NCBI GenBank assembly: GCA_027922465.2
Contig: BQMF02000048.1
Location: 1,178,001-1,242,000 of the forward strand
DNA from: Turritopsis dohrnii
Taxonomy: Eukaryota; Cnidaria; Hydrozoa; Anthoathecata; Oceaniidae
Length of the DNA stretch: 64,000 nucleotides
Reading direction: 5' to 3'
The translations under genes were made by a program, and so were the position numbers. Below the pieces are notes generated by a model. It was not told the DNA's origin. It saw only the letters and a list, made by a program, of their open reading frames with translations, and did not search any database. This document shows positions 26,552-38,230 of the stretch, in pieces (position 1 is the stretch's first letter; every line of letters begins with the position of its first letter).

Positions 26552-26557
26552 AATAAA
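26552..26557 (+). promoter_or_regulatory. Likely polyadenylation signal of the PEAK-family gene
   Basis: AATAAA occurs 126 bases after the stop codon at 26424-26426. It is the first such hexamer downstream. Confidence 0.4.
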
Positions 26558-26726
26558 ATATGCTGCGCCATATTCTCACTTTTATTCACAGTCTATACTT
26601 TTTGGATTTGCTTACGTCGAAGCAGGAAAGATAACTTTTTACATCGTTTCTAATGCTGCCATTTACATGGGAGTCAGCTACATTTCCGTAAACAGTGCGG
26701 ACAGTATTCTGACGAAAATTGACTAG

Positions 26727-28306
26727 AACATGATTTTTGTTTTCACACAAGTTCTGTGGAGATTCAAAAAAAAAAACTGTTCTCTGGTGAATTTTCAAGA
26801 ATCTTTCATAAATCAATCCTTTTTTAATAAAGAAAAAAGATTGTCTTGAATATCGAGTTAATTTCAGGAAATTGATTTTTAACTCGTCGTTAACATATGA
26901 CATGTGAAATAATCTGTTCGTGAGGTTCATGTTTCATATGGACAAAATTGAACATTATTTATCATTCACGTGGAATAATTTGCATAATATTATAATCATT
27001 TCTGTTGATTGGTTGATTTCAAATTGAGCTTGTTCGTTTCATGAACTGCCTGGTCAAAACAAACTTAATAAATTTTGTTTTCAAGAAATCGTCTATTTGA
27101 TATTCAAGTGTGAACATAACATGAACCCTGGGTTTTAAAGAGAAATATATCGAAGGATTTTAATTTTATCTCTCGTCTCTTTTTTGTTTTTTTGTTTCTA
27201 TGGAGCAACAGAAAAGTATTATGTTGGCGAATTTTGATTGACATGTGACTAATTCTGGACTTAAAAGCATTAAGGTCTTCCCCTGCTCGTTTAAATTGTT
27301 AGTTTTAACCTCTTTGCAGAGTAGACTTGCCAGGGGCAAATTTGTTGAAAAATCACTGTGAAGGAGTGCACTTCTGTAGATATACACGCTACTTCAATAA
27401 AAATGCTCTTCATCGCAGTGACTTTTGGGCAATTTTGGCCACTGTAGATTTATCTTGAGACGTTTTCCAGTTTTGTAATCACCGGAATTAAACACTAATG
27501 GTATCTTCTTCCGCTATTTCATTCCATGTTTTTTTTGTGAAAGTTGTCTGGTGAAGTTTATGTAAATAGAAAGATCTTATATTTATAAAGAAAATGAGAA
27601 TTGTTAATCAAATCCGAAATCCCGATTTCCATGGTGCCGCATTATTTTCTAGTGTGATATTATTATTTGCTATTACATGGCAACACCCGAAGGGCGTCAC
27701 AGATATGAAAACGCCCTTCCCTTACTTATTGTAAGCAACGTTGCCCCATAGTTCCAAGCTATATCTTCCAATATATCGTCCTTTCAACTTTCTTATTTTG
27801 AATAATAGCGGACGTTTAAGCAGGGCGTGAAAAACCGTGATCTTACAGACGGGTTGACAGATACGGGTAAATGAAAGACCTTGCGGCGCTGACCAATGAG
27901 ACGAAAAACAGCTTAGTTATGAAAAAAGGAGTTAGGACCTAATTTAGTGTTAGATTAATATTGCTTCGATCTCACATTAACTACAATCCTGGACAAAAAA
28001 TTGTGGTAGTAAGCATGAAATTCATGAGGCCCCCTTCCCCCATCATCAATGTTATCAATGTTTGTTGGGGGCCATAGCTGGACACAATCATGATCTTTTC
28101 TCCATGAAAAACATCAATACTGCCACAATTTGTCCGGGGTTATAGAAAACAACAACAGTTATCACAGATGAATGGTCTCATTAAGTTAGTAAACCAATTT
28201 TCTGAATGATTTGGTCCATTTCACAGAAGAGTTGTTCTAACTAAGCAGGGGCGAAGCTAAACTCTGCGGAGGAGAGTTAATCATGTGCAAAAATAAAACG
28301 TACAAG
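26727..28306. other. Intergenic DNA with one MITE
   Basis: No gene was recognised between the PEAK-family 3' end and the small MITE at 28307, apart from MITE-1 copy 2 at 27331-27444. The short open frames here look accidental. Confidence 0.5.
27331..27444. mobile_element. MITE-1 copy 2 (114 bp)
   Basis: The left end ccaggggcaaatttgttg and the right end caattttggccactg are imperfect inverted repeats. The next 15 bases inward on each side (aaaatcactgtgaagg and its partner tcatcgcagtgactttt) also pair, so the element is nearly palindromic. It has no coding capacity. Confidence 0.8.
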
Positions 28307-28414
28307 TACCGTAAATGACGCCCAGGACTCAAGCGCCCCGTCCGTATAAGCACCCCACCGTAAAAGTTCAAAAAATTAAAAGCGCTCAGGGCGCTTAATC
28401 GGTCATTTACGGTA
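28307..28414. mobile_element. Pogo-type MITE, 108 bp
   Basis: The terminal repeats are TACCGTAAATGACGCCC on the left and the complement of TACCGTAAATGACCGATTAA on the right, with TA at both edges. Inside are AAGCGCCCC and AAGCACCCC motifs. The end sequence TACCGTA matches the elements at 36212-37046 and 37654-38168, which suggests related transposases. It has no coding capacity. Confidence 0.8.
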
Positions 28415-28821
28415 ACTCCATCTTAGCTCAAGAGTGAGCAGAAGTGTCACAACTATCCACCTCTCCATATTTCATAGTTGAACTGAACACAGAGGTATAC
28501 ATTGTAACAAATCTGCGCTCAAACGTTGAAGATTGTTCATGTTTTATGAAAATTTTAAATTGATAAACTTTGCGATTTTGTCAAAAGAAGTTTTGAAATT
28601 TGTATAAAGGTTTGCGTGTGCAATAATGTAGAGCCTTCTCTTCCTTCTTCTTCACATAAACAATGCGTAAAACGCCGATTTGCAACTAGTAGTTGACTTA
28701 CCGCCAGAGATACGTATAGCATTGCTCTAACTTGCCAGAAGACCAGTGTGCAGTCAGTGGATGGCTCCTAATGGGCTGACACGCTGCTTTTAAAGCGCAT
28801 CGGAGTGGTGTATTGAGATAC

Positions 28822-28893
28822 GACATGACTGGACTCGAACACGGGTCGCAGCGGTCACACTCAAAGGTACTTACCACGCTATATCCGTGATGT
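28822..28893 (-). repeat. tRNA-derived SINE fragment, copy 2
   Basis: On the minus strand a box A-like TAGCGTGGTAAG (28870-28881) is followed by a box B GTTCGAGTCC (28831-28840) and AGTCATGTCG. The spacing is that of a tRNA-type internal promoter. It pairs with the plus-strand copy at 12751-12815. The acceptor-stem halves do not pair convincingly, so I call it a SINE rather than a tRNA. Confidence 0.5.
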
Positions 28894-30146
28894 ATCTAAA
28901 AATACCAAAGAGGCGATGGATATGAAGATTCAGGGAGGTGTGTGACCAAGACTGCTGCCACTGCATTTCAGTATTACGCCACCACAAGCAATGATAAAAT
29001 ATCCAGAGTTTTTTTTATAAGTAACCAAGCAACCAGACCTTAGTAGTTATGTTGCTTAAAATGTGACCATTTTTTAGTAGTAATGTTGCTTAATTTGTTG
29101 CTAAGAATTAATTGAAAAAATATGTGTTTCCAGTCTTGAAAATCTTTGTGTGAGCTTAAGTATTTAAGTGTAAAGTGTAGGACACAGTACTGCAACCTAG
29201 TGCAACCACCTAGTGTGGCAATTTTAAGAAATGTGTTGTAGCTATGCTAGTGCTGCATTATTTCAAAATTTCATGTTGCTAATTTATGTAAGATCCATGT
29301 AGTACTGTTGCTTAACTTTTTGAGAAAATTTGCTAGTGTTGCTTATAAACATGTTGCTTATAAAAAAACGTGTATCACGAAATCCCATCATTGATGCAAC
29401 AAGTAAACATGCAAATTGTAGAAAGGATGGAAACTAAGATCTCCTTTTGATCTTAATCGATATGGCGGCGATTTGAATGCGTGAATGAATGTACCATGAA
29501 TGAATGTACCATAACGCCGGGCCTACCCATGCCATGCGAGGAAAATTGGGTAGATCATACATCAGGTGTTGCACAGGAGGTCATCCAGGAGAACACCGAC
29601 ACTTGATTAAGTTTGTGTCACTCATGAGAGTGTCAAATACTTCGGAGCCTCCAACCTCAGCTGTGGCCCCACCTGGAGAACAGATGCAATAACAACTGAG
29701 TGAGGCTAGCCACGTAAAACAATATCAAATAAACAAAAAGATATTTTGATTTCAGTTGAAGTATTTGTTTCAAGAAAAGCGTAGAACTTCAATCCAATGT
29801 ACGGATAGCGGCTATCCGTATATTGAAAAGGCAAGAAACCCTGGGTTAGAGGTTGTTCTAATTTCCATATTTCGAAGAGCACCAGAACTTTCCCCAGGGT
29901 GAATTTCATCCCAGGACCAAATTTTACATGTAACCGACCCCTAACAAACGATTATAGCAAATCCAAAACCCACGAACGGGGCTCCATGTAATTGCGACAC
30001 CACCCATAGTAACTTATAAATTTGAGCGGATTGGAAGGTCAAAGAAAAGCAAAGTATGGAATTATAAACATATAATAAATAAATAAACAAAAATAAACAA
30101 TAACAATTAAATAAAAATAATAATAAATACAATTTTTTTAAACGTT
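28894..30146. other. Intergenic repeat-rich DNA
   Basis: No gene was recognised. Near 29817-29855 lies one arm of a foldback family seen complete at 61141-61210. The GC-richer block 29515-29690 looks like a repeat but I could not assign it. Confidence 0.4.
29790..29856. repeat. Foldback-family fragment (one long arm)
   Basis: Positions 29817-29855 match the reverse complement of the left arm of the foldback element at 61141-61210 over 39 bases with only a few mismatches, including the shared core GAAAAGGCAAGA and CCCTGGGTT. Confidence 0.65.
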
Positions 30147-33100
30147 TTAGCACTTTTTCAGTGCAGCCTGTGATGAAACGTTAGGCAACACTTTTTTACG
30201 TGAAGATGGTGGTTTCACATCAACTTCATCCAACCCTTTTAACAATGCATCGATGTCGTCATCCAATGAGCAATCAGATTTGTCCGTGACGTCATCTTTG
30301 TCACTACTGATTTGTGGCGGCAAACTAAAATACGACTTTTGCATTGATAATGGAGGTAAATCCTCTAAGCTTGAATGCCTAATGCAGGTTGGTGAATTAT
30401 TTTCTTTCTTCGATGATTCTGATTCGTTTCTTCCATATTCTAAAGATGATTTTAGAAACGATCTTTTTGATGACACCTTCTTCACAGCTCCTAACTCATC
30501 GTGCTCGGTACTCTGAGCTGTCATCATTCCGTTATTGGTATTTTTTGACGTTGCTAACTTCTCTTTTAAAGGAGCCAACGATCTCAGCTCTCCACTTGAT
30601 CTTTTTCGTAGTGGAGGTAGTTTACCAATAGGGTTGCGTGAGATATGTTCCTGTTCTGTTTTTTCATCATCCGATATGCGTTTCGTTATTTTGTCATGTT
30701 GTTGATTGAGATCGTTGTCATGGTGATTTTTTTCATCTTGTTTGATTTGTTCTTTCACCGCAGACTCGTCAGGAAGACTCAATTCACTGCCAAAACTAAT
30801 CGAATCACTATCTGCATGTTTTGAACTTTTTCCAGATACATGATCATTACTACGGTCACATATACTATCGGAATTGTTCTTGTCATCTTCATCCTCAGAA
30901 TCTGTAGAAAAACTGGTCACAGATTCTTCAAAATCATCACCATAATCTTCCGTTAAGTCTTCTCCAAACTTCATTGTTTTTCCCTCACTAAAAGCAAGAT
31001 ATTGAAAGCTAACAATCTTCTGTTTTCATCGACAAGACTGAAGAAAAAGTCAAGTCATCAGCATAACACAAAAAGCTTCTTACACTTTCAGTTTTTCTGT
31101 TTCTTCACTAGATCGTGGTTTAGGTGCAACTGCATCCTCTCCATAATCGAACGAAATTTCGTCAATATGGCTGACTGTTTCATCAATTGTCTTGTCAAGT
31201 GAAGATCTATAAAACATGAAAATTACATTATTGAGTTCAGTTCACTCATTGTAACAGGACAATCAGTAGAACAATACTTACTGTGCTTGGTTTGTGTTTA
31301 TATCTCGCTCTTCATTCGTTGACGTTCGATTTCGATCTTTCATATCTTTCACAGATCGTTTGTCCTTCTCAAGTTCGTCTGTTAAAAGTTTCAGTTCTTC
31401 TTGTAGTTTGTTTATTTCTTTTTCACGATTCTGTTTATCCACTTCAGCAAGATTTTCAAACTCTTTCATTTTCTCTTCATTTTCATTTAACATCTTCGTT
31501 AGCATGTCTATCTTTTCTGTGTATTCGTTTTCCTTTTCAGTTCTGCTACAAACAATCAAATGGATCTGACTCTTCAATTCTTTGATTTCGTTCTCTTGCA
31601 TCTGATTCTTCTCTTCGTAACTTTGACATTTGCTGTTGATTTTAAGAGACTCTTTCCTTGCTACTGCTAACTGCAATTCCGTCTGAGTTAATTTCTCATT
31701 GAAGTCCTCTAATTCTTTATTTAATGTTGCGACGTTTTCCTCTGATTCTTCTAATTCTTTAATCTTGTTTTCTTTTTGTTGAATCAAAGATTTCAGTAAA
31801 ACTACATCATTTCTTTCATGATCGTGCTCTTCAATTTGTTTTCGAAGATTTTGAATTGTGTTGACATACTCTTTGATTTCATTGTCTTTGTTTTCCTGGT
31901 GTTCCTCCAATCTATGAATTTCCTTTTCATATTCCTCGACCTTTTTATCAATTGAAGATGTTTTTCTTTCATCGTTCAACTCGCGCTGCAAAGTTTCAGT
32001 TTTTGCAATCAAAGCGTCTTTTTGTTTTTGTAGTTCATTTGATTCTTTGATCAAATCATCAATATTTCTTTTCAGATTTGCAATCTTTCTTTCTTGATCT
32101 GCATATTTCTTCTCAACCACATCAGATCCTTTCGTTTTCAAGTCTTCGATGATTCCACAACAACGCTTGTTTTCTTGTTCACTTTCTTCCAATCTTTGCA
32201 CTAACCTGAAATTTTCCACATCTGCATCATTACGCTCAGTTTGCAGAGTATTAATAATAGCGCCAAATTCTGATATCTTGGTGTTTAGTTCATCAACTTC
32301 TTTGTTCTTCTTGTTCAATTTTTTATTTGTCGTCTCAAGCTGTTTCTTCAAATTCTGTATTTCATTAAAGTCACGATGACCTGAGTCTTGTCGAAGTTTG
32401 AGGAACTTTTTTGTTTTTTCCAAATCAGTTTGAAGCGTGGAAAGTTCTACTTCTCTAGATTTTACTTTCTCTTGTAATGCAGATACTTCTTTTTGAACCT
32501 TCTGACCACAGCAAGAATGTTCCTTCTGAAGATCTGATAGCTGTTTAGCAGTATCATCACATTTTCTCTGCAATTTTGTTTTATCGTTCTTCAACTGTTC
32601 ATTTTCCTTTTTTAGATTGCTAAGCTCTTCAAGAAGTTTATTTGATGTTTCGTTTGATTCTTCATTCAACTTTTCTTCAAGCATCTTCTTTTCACAATTC
32701 AAGCTTTCAAACTCTTCTTGTACGACACGAAGTTCTTCTTTGGCTTTCACATTCATTGCTTTGGCCTCTTCGTGATTAGAACGTTCTTCAGCAATCTGCT
32801 GGGCGACAATTTTGTTTTCATTCTTGAGCAATTTCACGTCGTTCATAAGTTCCTGATTTATATTTCGAAATTGACTTAACTGTTCTTCAAATTTTCTTAA
32901 TTCTTCATTCTGTTTTGCTTCCAAGATTTTTCTCTCAGCGAGTTCTCTGTTTTTTTCGTTCAGTAAGTCATCTAATTCCTTGATTTTCTCGTCTTGTTGA
33001 AGCTTGATATTTTTCAACCGATCTATCTCCTCTTCCTTTTCTTTCTTATAATTTTTGTTTTGGCTTGAAAGTATTTGTAACTCCCTCTTCATCTTACTCA

Positions 33101-34547
33101 TTTGATCTACATGTTCTGACTTCTCCTTCTGCATATCCATTAACGTTTTTCTCCACTCCTCACTTTCTTGGGATTTTAACAGCCTTTCATCCATCAATTC
33201 TTTCGTTGTTTCTTCCAACAGTTGATTTGTTTCCTTGATCTTTTCTTGTTGTTCAAGTTTGATTTTCTCTAAAAAACATATTTCTTCTTCTTTTGCTTTT
33301 TTACATTTCTCACTTTCATTTAGAAGTGATTGCACTTCCTTTCTCGATTTTTCTTGCTGATCTATCATATTTTGCAATATCTCAACTTGTTTGAGATATT
33401 CTACCTCTCCATTCTGCATATCCAGTAATCTCCTCTGCAGATCAGAGCACTGCTCACTAATACTGACTGAGTCAGTATCCAACACTCCCTGTGTTGATTT
33501 ATCTTCCTTCGTTTTCTGTATTTGGTTATCCAACTGATTTTGAACTTGGTGATATTTTAACTTGTATCTGCATACTTTTTCATCCAAATCTTTCCGCTCT
33601 TTATTCATCGATACCAACCTCTCTTCAATTTCTGCAACACGGTGTTCCTTCTGTTGAATTCGTGTTGTGAGGTTTTGCACTTTAGTTTGTTGAAATACCA
33701 GTTGTTTAGTTAAATCCTTGATTTTTACTTCTTTCAGTAAGATGTCATCTTTCAACATTTTGATCTCATCCTTGCTTTTCCTTAGTTCTTTTTCCTTTTC
33801 GTTCAACTTGTTTTGTACTGTAACGAGCTGTTGTTTGATATCTCTGATATCATCTTCTTCATCTACCATGTCTTTCGCCTTCTGACTCTGTTTCCTTTGG
33901 ATGTTGTTCAGTTCCACTTCTAAAGTGTTGATTTTATTCATCACACAATCAAGTTTCATTTGCAAGGAATTATAGGTGTCTTCACCAATCTTTCCAAAGC
34001 TCTTTAATGAACAGATCGCTGAATTCGCTTCCATTTGGCATTCACTCTGCCATGACTCCATCGGTGTGATGAGAACGTCTTTGTATTTATATTTGAGGTT
34101 GTACTCGTGATCAATCCGTCGTTGTTCACGTCGCAACAGTTCAAGCTCCCTTTCTTTATAGGCTGACTTTTCAGCAAGAACATTCAACTCATCACGAATT
34201 TTCATAACGATCTTCTCTCTATCAGTGACTTGTTCTTGCAAATCATAAACCTCACCTTCAATCCCTATGATCATCTCTTCAATTTTATTTCTTTTGTCTT
34301 CCAGATCTTTAATCGTTGGGTTTCTTTTGACTTTGCGGAAACCAACCACGGGTTCTTCCCCACGAAAAACAGCTGTCAAAGCTGCTACTTGTTCTCTTAG
34401 CTCCATCACCTCATCGCTAGTTGTATGGCACCTTTGATGGTGTGCTTTTAAATCCACATCCGAGAAAAATATCGGTTTTTCGAAACATTCAGAGCATGTC
34501 CTCATGTTCGAAATGTTAAGGTTGACGCCTTTAAACCTTGCAAACAT
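30147..34547 (-). CDS. Large coiled-coil protein with N-terminal zinc-finger-like motif, 1409 aa, three exons
   Basis: The exons on the minus strand are 34547-31282, 31206-31084 and 30987-30147. The donors are GTAAGT and GTAAGA, the acceptors TTTTATAG and GCTTTTAG, and the phases join to 4230 nt. Residues 18-41 hold C-x2-C…H-x3-H, a single C2H2-like finger. A short conserved-looking segment follows (VVGFRKVKRNPTIKDLE). About 900 residues of almost unbroken Glu/Lys/Leu/Gln heptads form a long coiled coil. The last 280 residues are acidic then basic and probably disordered (DYGDDFEES, DDDIDALLKGLDEV). Layout suggests a centrosomal, ciliary or other scaffold protein, but I cannot name the family. 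A distant LEKR1-like or DZIP1-like relation is only a guess. The 3266-nt first exon contrasts with the short exons of its neighbours. Confidence 0.8.
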
Positions 34548-34889
34548 TTTTACGTATGTTTAAAGAAAATGTTTTTATTGATAAAGTTAAAAAATTTCGC
34601 AATAAAATAAGAAGCTGTTCACTTCAACGATCATTAGCTTTCTAATATAAATATTTGACGTCAAATTATCATTAACGTCTTTAATAAGCTAAACGTAGGA
34701 GAGTCGTCTCTTCTTTTCAGTGTTCTTTTCAACAACTCTGTTGGAGTAACTTTACAAATTATTTTTTCATTTCGCGACAGCCCATGTTGTTTCCATGGTT
34801 TTCCAAATGTACGCTTCCCCGCAATTGTTTTTCTCTCTGTAATAGGTTGAGTATCCAAGACGAGTATCTATTATGAGTATCTATTATTT

Positions 34890-35621
34890 TAAGGTCTAGC
34901 CTACAAGAAAACAAAAACATTACACATGCACAGAACTTGCACACGGAGAACACACAAAGGGACAAACAAACAATAAACGAACACACAAAATATTTGTTGT
35001 TGTTGTTGTTGTTGTTTTCATGTATAATAACGTCCGTAAGTGTCCATTAAGTTGCATAGTCCCGAAACCGCACTAGTAGGCGCTTTGTCCTTAATGACTG
35101 GCACAGTCGTGGAGTCGTAGGTGATGGTCTTTCTGTGGTGTTCCTCGGTGCATCTTGAATGGTAGAACGGGAAGTGATTGGTGGTGGGAGTTCTGTGTCT
35201 GTGTGTACAGTTGGTATCGCGTCTGTGTAGGCGTCAGGTGTTGTCATACTCGAATTTTCGATTTCATGGTCACCAGGACCCCACCTGGTTATGTCTCTGG
35301 GTGTCTCCAACATCTCTGAGTAGTTGGGCTTGTCATTGCTGTGGAAGATCTTGAACTTCTGTGCATCACATCTTAGCGTCTTCCCTTTATTTTCCCGCCG
35401 TAATCTGGTGTCCCGACACATCTGTGACTGTGTATGATCGTGGGTCGGAGATTTCGATTTGGTTGCGTCTTGTCGTAGTAGGACTTCGTCTGAGATGTGA
35501 ATGGCATGTGGTCTCACGTTAGCCTTCCTGTCTTTGATTTCTCTCTACTTCAGTTTCTCTTCTGTGTAGTTTTGGCGCGCTTGTTAGGTCTAGCCTACAA
35601 GAAAACAAGGACATTACACTC
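34890..35621 (-). mobile_element. Gypsy-type retrotransposon scrap with integrase C terminus
   Basis: The minus-strand frame 35517-35047 begins VRPHAIHISDEVLLRQD, typical of the end of Gypsy integrases (the DRR..VRPH..IGD.VLL region). It continues with a Thr/Pro-rich tail to a stop. Upstream Pol is absent. A nearly identical 35-bp direct repeat (GGTCTAGCCTACAAGAAAAC…ACATTACAC) lies on each side at 34893-34927 and 35587-35621, perhaps LTR fragments left after deletion. A (GTT)n tract lies at 34994-35017. Confidence 0.6.
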
Positions 35622-36211
35622 TCGACTTATGTTGTTTTAGTTATTGCTCATGTTATATTTTGTATGTTTTATTAACGAAGACTCTAGAGTTACAACTTAC
35701 CTAGAGAAAGCTTTTTGTGTAAAAGTAGAAAATTTGCAGAAGAGAAATCAAATAGGACAAGTCGTCCACTTGAAACTTTTCATACGGTGGACCAAAATTG
35801 TGTCCGCTATATAGGATTACTCTTGTAAGAAATTGACCGTTATTCGGCCATTTCCACCATAAAGTGTCCGCTAATACAAGGTATGCAATATATATAACGT
35901 GTCTGATACAGGGCCCCGGGTCCCACTTTAACGGTAAGCCTATAAAACCTAATAAAGGAGCGCAGGTTTCGAAGGCTTCACCTACCGAACATTTAAAAGG
36001 ATGTTTTCATTGTTAGTTTGTCAGTAAGTTCAATGTAATGGATATTATTCAAATAGTTGTGTGTTAAATTGGAATGTTAGTTACTTTTACTAACTTTGAT
36101 ATTTAAATTTTACTTATGTTATTGTTGTTGAGACTTATGATTTCAAACTTTCTTACAGCTTTCTGATTTGGTGTTTTTAAACTAAACTTAACTAAGCTAG
36201 ATGTTTCGAGA
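35622..36211. other. Intergenic DNA without a recognised gene
   Basis: No family signature or splice structure was seen between the Gypsy scrap and the pogo-type element. Confidence 0.5.
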
Positions 36212-37046
36212 TACCGTAAACCTCCGAATATAAGCCCACCCGTCTATAAGCCCACCCGTGTATAAGCCCATCATTTTACTCATTACTAACGATTTCCATG
36301 TATAAGCCCACCCGTGTATAAGCCCATAATATTGGAAGGGAAAATTTCATGGTTGTTTTTCTTTTACTAAAAAACTTTTTTTTTTTGCAAAAACATACAA
36401 GTACAAGCTATTTCTTCAGTTCTTTACGAACAAGTCCTCTATTGATATTTGGTCCATATAAGTCCATATCTGTAAATAAACCTTTTAAGAACTACATAAG
36501 AGAAGAATTTGAAAAACATCTTGACGATAATCTCGAACGTTATGTAGAAGGAAAGATTGGTGCTTCAGAAAGACGAGTGCTTACAACCAAGTGGGTTGCA
36601 AATGCTTGAGAAAAAGTGACAGAAAGCAAAGAGTGCGTAATTCGATCATTTGTTAAGTGTGGATTAACTAATAATTTAGATGGGACAGAAGATAAACAAA
36701 TTAACATCCGAGGTAAAGACGACTATACAATGCCTCAACCAGAGGAGGAATTCCACCTTGAAACATCAAGCGGGGAAGAAGATGATGGTACTGGAGACAA
36801 TGTAGAGACAGCGACATCGAGCGAAAGTGAAGATAATGGTGATAGCGAAAGTGAAGATAGTGAAGAAAGTGGCGATGAGTGAAAAGTTTTTATTACGTAA
36901 AATATATGCATAGATATTTAATATGTTGCTATTGTTTTCCATGTATAAGCCCACCCGTGTATAAGCCCACCCCCGTGTATAAGCCCACCCAAAAAAAGCT
37001 TACGAACTTGTATAAGCCCAGGGCTTATATTCGGAGGTTTACGGTA
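36212..37046 (+). mobile_element. Pogo/Tigger-type DNA transposon remnant, TATAAGCCCACCC iterons
   Basis: The left end TACCGTAAACCTCCGAATAT and the right end, its complement at 37027-37046, form near-perfect terminal inverted repeats with TA at both edges. Next to each end are several head-to-tail copies of TATAAGCCCACCCGTG. Between them is the 3' part of a transposase gene (36451-36882). The 835-bp length is short for an autonomous element, so an internal deletion removed the catalytic core. Confidence 0.85.
36451..36882 (+). pseudogene. Truncated Tigger/pogo transposase, C-terminal part
   Basis: The open frame carries SVNKPFKNYIREEFEKHL, then KWVANA-stop-EKVTESKECVIRSFVKCG, and ends in a long acidic tail with SESEDNGDSESEDSEES. 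This matches the end of DDE_1/CENP-B-type transposases (…VNKPFK…W…V..SF..CGI.N.LDGTED). The tryptophan expected after VANA is a TGA stop at 36607-36609; the same frame continues open beyond it. The DNA-binding and catalytic domains are missing, so it is not functional. Confidence 0.75.
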
Positions 37047-37594
37047 TGCATTATACTAAAAGTTTTTCTTTCGAATTTGTTCCTTAAAATAAATTTGTCA
37101 TTGAATAAAAAGCGTTTGTGAATTGTCCGAGAAATATCTTAACAATAGACTTTTTGTTTGACATGATATCTCGACCACGACGCAGAAAGGTCTCTCCTCT
37201 CCATAAACTCATAATTTATTCATCGTAGTAGCCTTGATCTCGTTTCCATTTTGAAATATAAATGCAGTGACAAAAAGTGATCGTTATAAGATATAAGATC
37301 GTTATAAGATAAGAATTATTTTACGAAGTTTTCTTATTCTTTTAGAATAAACTCAAAGATACTAACTAGTAATATGTATTAACTACCTATCATTTATCTA
37401 GTTTTTTATGTAGTTTTTAAGGATGTAGCTCGGTATGTTTTGGTAAACTTCGTTCCAATGCTTCAACTACTGACATGGAATGGAGTCAGCCCAGCCTCAT
37501 TATAAGTTTTAATGTTCTCAAGGTACTGTAGCAAGATTTGATCATTTGATAGAGAATTCTCTCGCGTAAGTCTATCAGCAAAACCCACGAACCC
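37047..37594. other. Spacer between two transposons
   Basis: No gene or repeat end was recognised in this 0.5-kb stretch. Confidence 0.5.
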
Positions 37595-38230
37595 CAGTGG
37601 GCCAATCTTCAAAAAGTCACTGCAACGAAGATTATTTTTATTGAAATAGTGTGTACCGTATTTCCTCTTTTTAGCGCCCCCCTCTTTTAAGCGCCCCCCT
37701 CTAATAAGCGCCCCTGTTAATCCAAAAATAATTTTATAAGCGCCCCCCTCTAATAAGCGCCCGGGCGCTTATTAGAGTTACAATGTTAGAGTCAAAATCC
37801 TAGATAAGCGGCCGGGCGCTTATTAGAAACTAGCCAAAACAGTCAGCCAACTGCTTGTAGATCTTTTCAACGAGACATGGAAGATGATCCAAACATTCTA
37901 ATAGACTCCGATTAAGAAGAAGATGACTACATATATATAGAGTTGGAAAACATTACATGAACCATACCTGATATTTCTTCTGTTTTCTGTACATAGTTTT
38001 TATAGAAAATAATAAAAGTGGAAATAAGTATTTATTTTTAACACCTCTCACAATTTTTTGTAGGGGTTTTTTGAAATAATTTTATAAGCGCCCCCCTCTT
38101 TTAAGCGCCCTCCTAATTTTCGAAAAAATTTTATAAGCGCCCGGGCGCTTAATAGAGGAAATACGGTATTTCTATAGAAATGCCCTCCTTCGCAGAGATT
38201 GTTACTATTGTTTAACAAATGTGCCCAATG
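37595..38230. mobile_element. MITE-1 copy 3, split by a pogo-type insertion
   Basis: Left part 37595-37655 (cagtgggccaatcttcaaaa … ttgaaatagtgtgta) and right part 38169-38230 (tttctatagaaatgccctcc … gtgcccaatg) join to a full 123-bp MITE-1 that aligns with the copies at 27331-27444 and 40807-40923. The break is at a TA in the middle, where the pogo-type element sits. Confidence 0.85.
37654..38168. mobile_element. Pogo-type non-autonomous transposon, AAGCGCCCC iterons, inside MITE-1
   Basis: The ends are TACCGTATTTCCTCTTTTTA on the left and the complement of TACCGTATTTCCTCTATTAA on the right, bounded by TA. Each side carries two or more copies of a unit like TTTTAAGCGCCCCCCTC. A tiny acidic frame (MEDDPNILIDSD) at 37877-37915 may be the last relic of a transposase tail. 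Its insertion in MITE-1 dates it as the younger of the two. Confidence 0.85.

Noticed and set aside
28822..28893. Functional tRNA gene
   Set aside because: Internal promoter boxes are present, but the acceptor stem does not pair and a related copy exists, so a SINE is likelier.
31283..31585. Plus-strand frames rich in Ser/Phe opposite the coiled-coil gene
   Set aside because: Antisense of Glu/Lys-rich codons gives Phe/Leu/Ser strings; no independent support.
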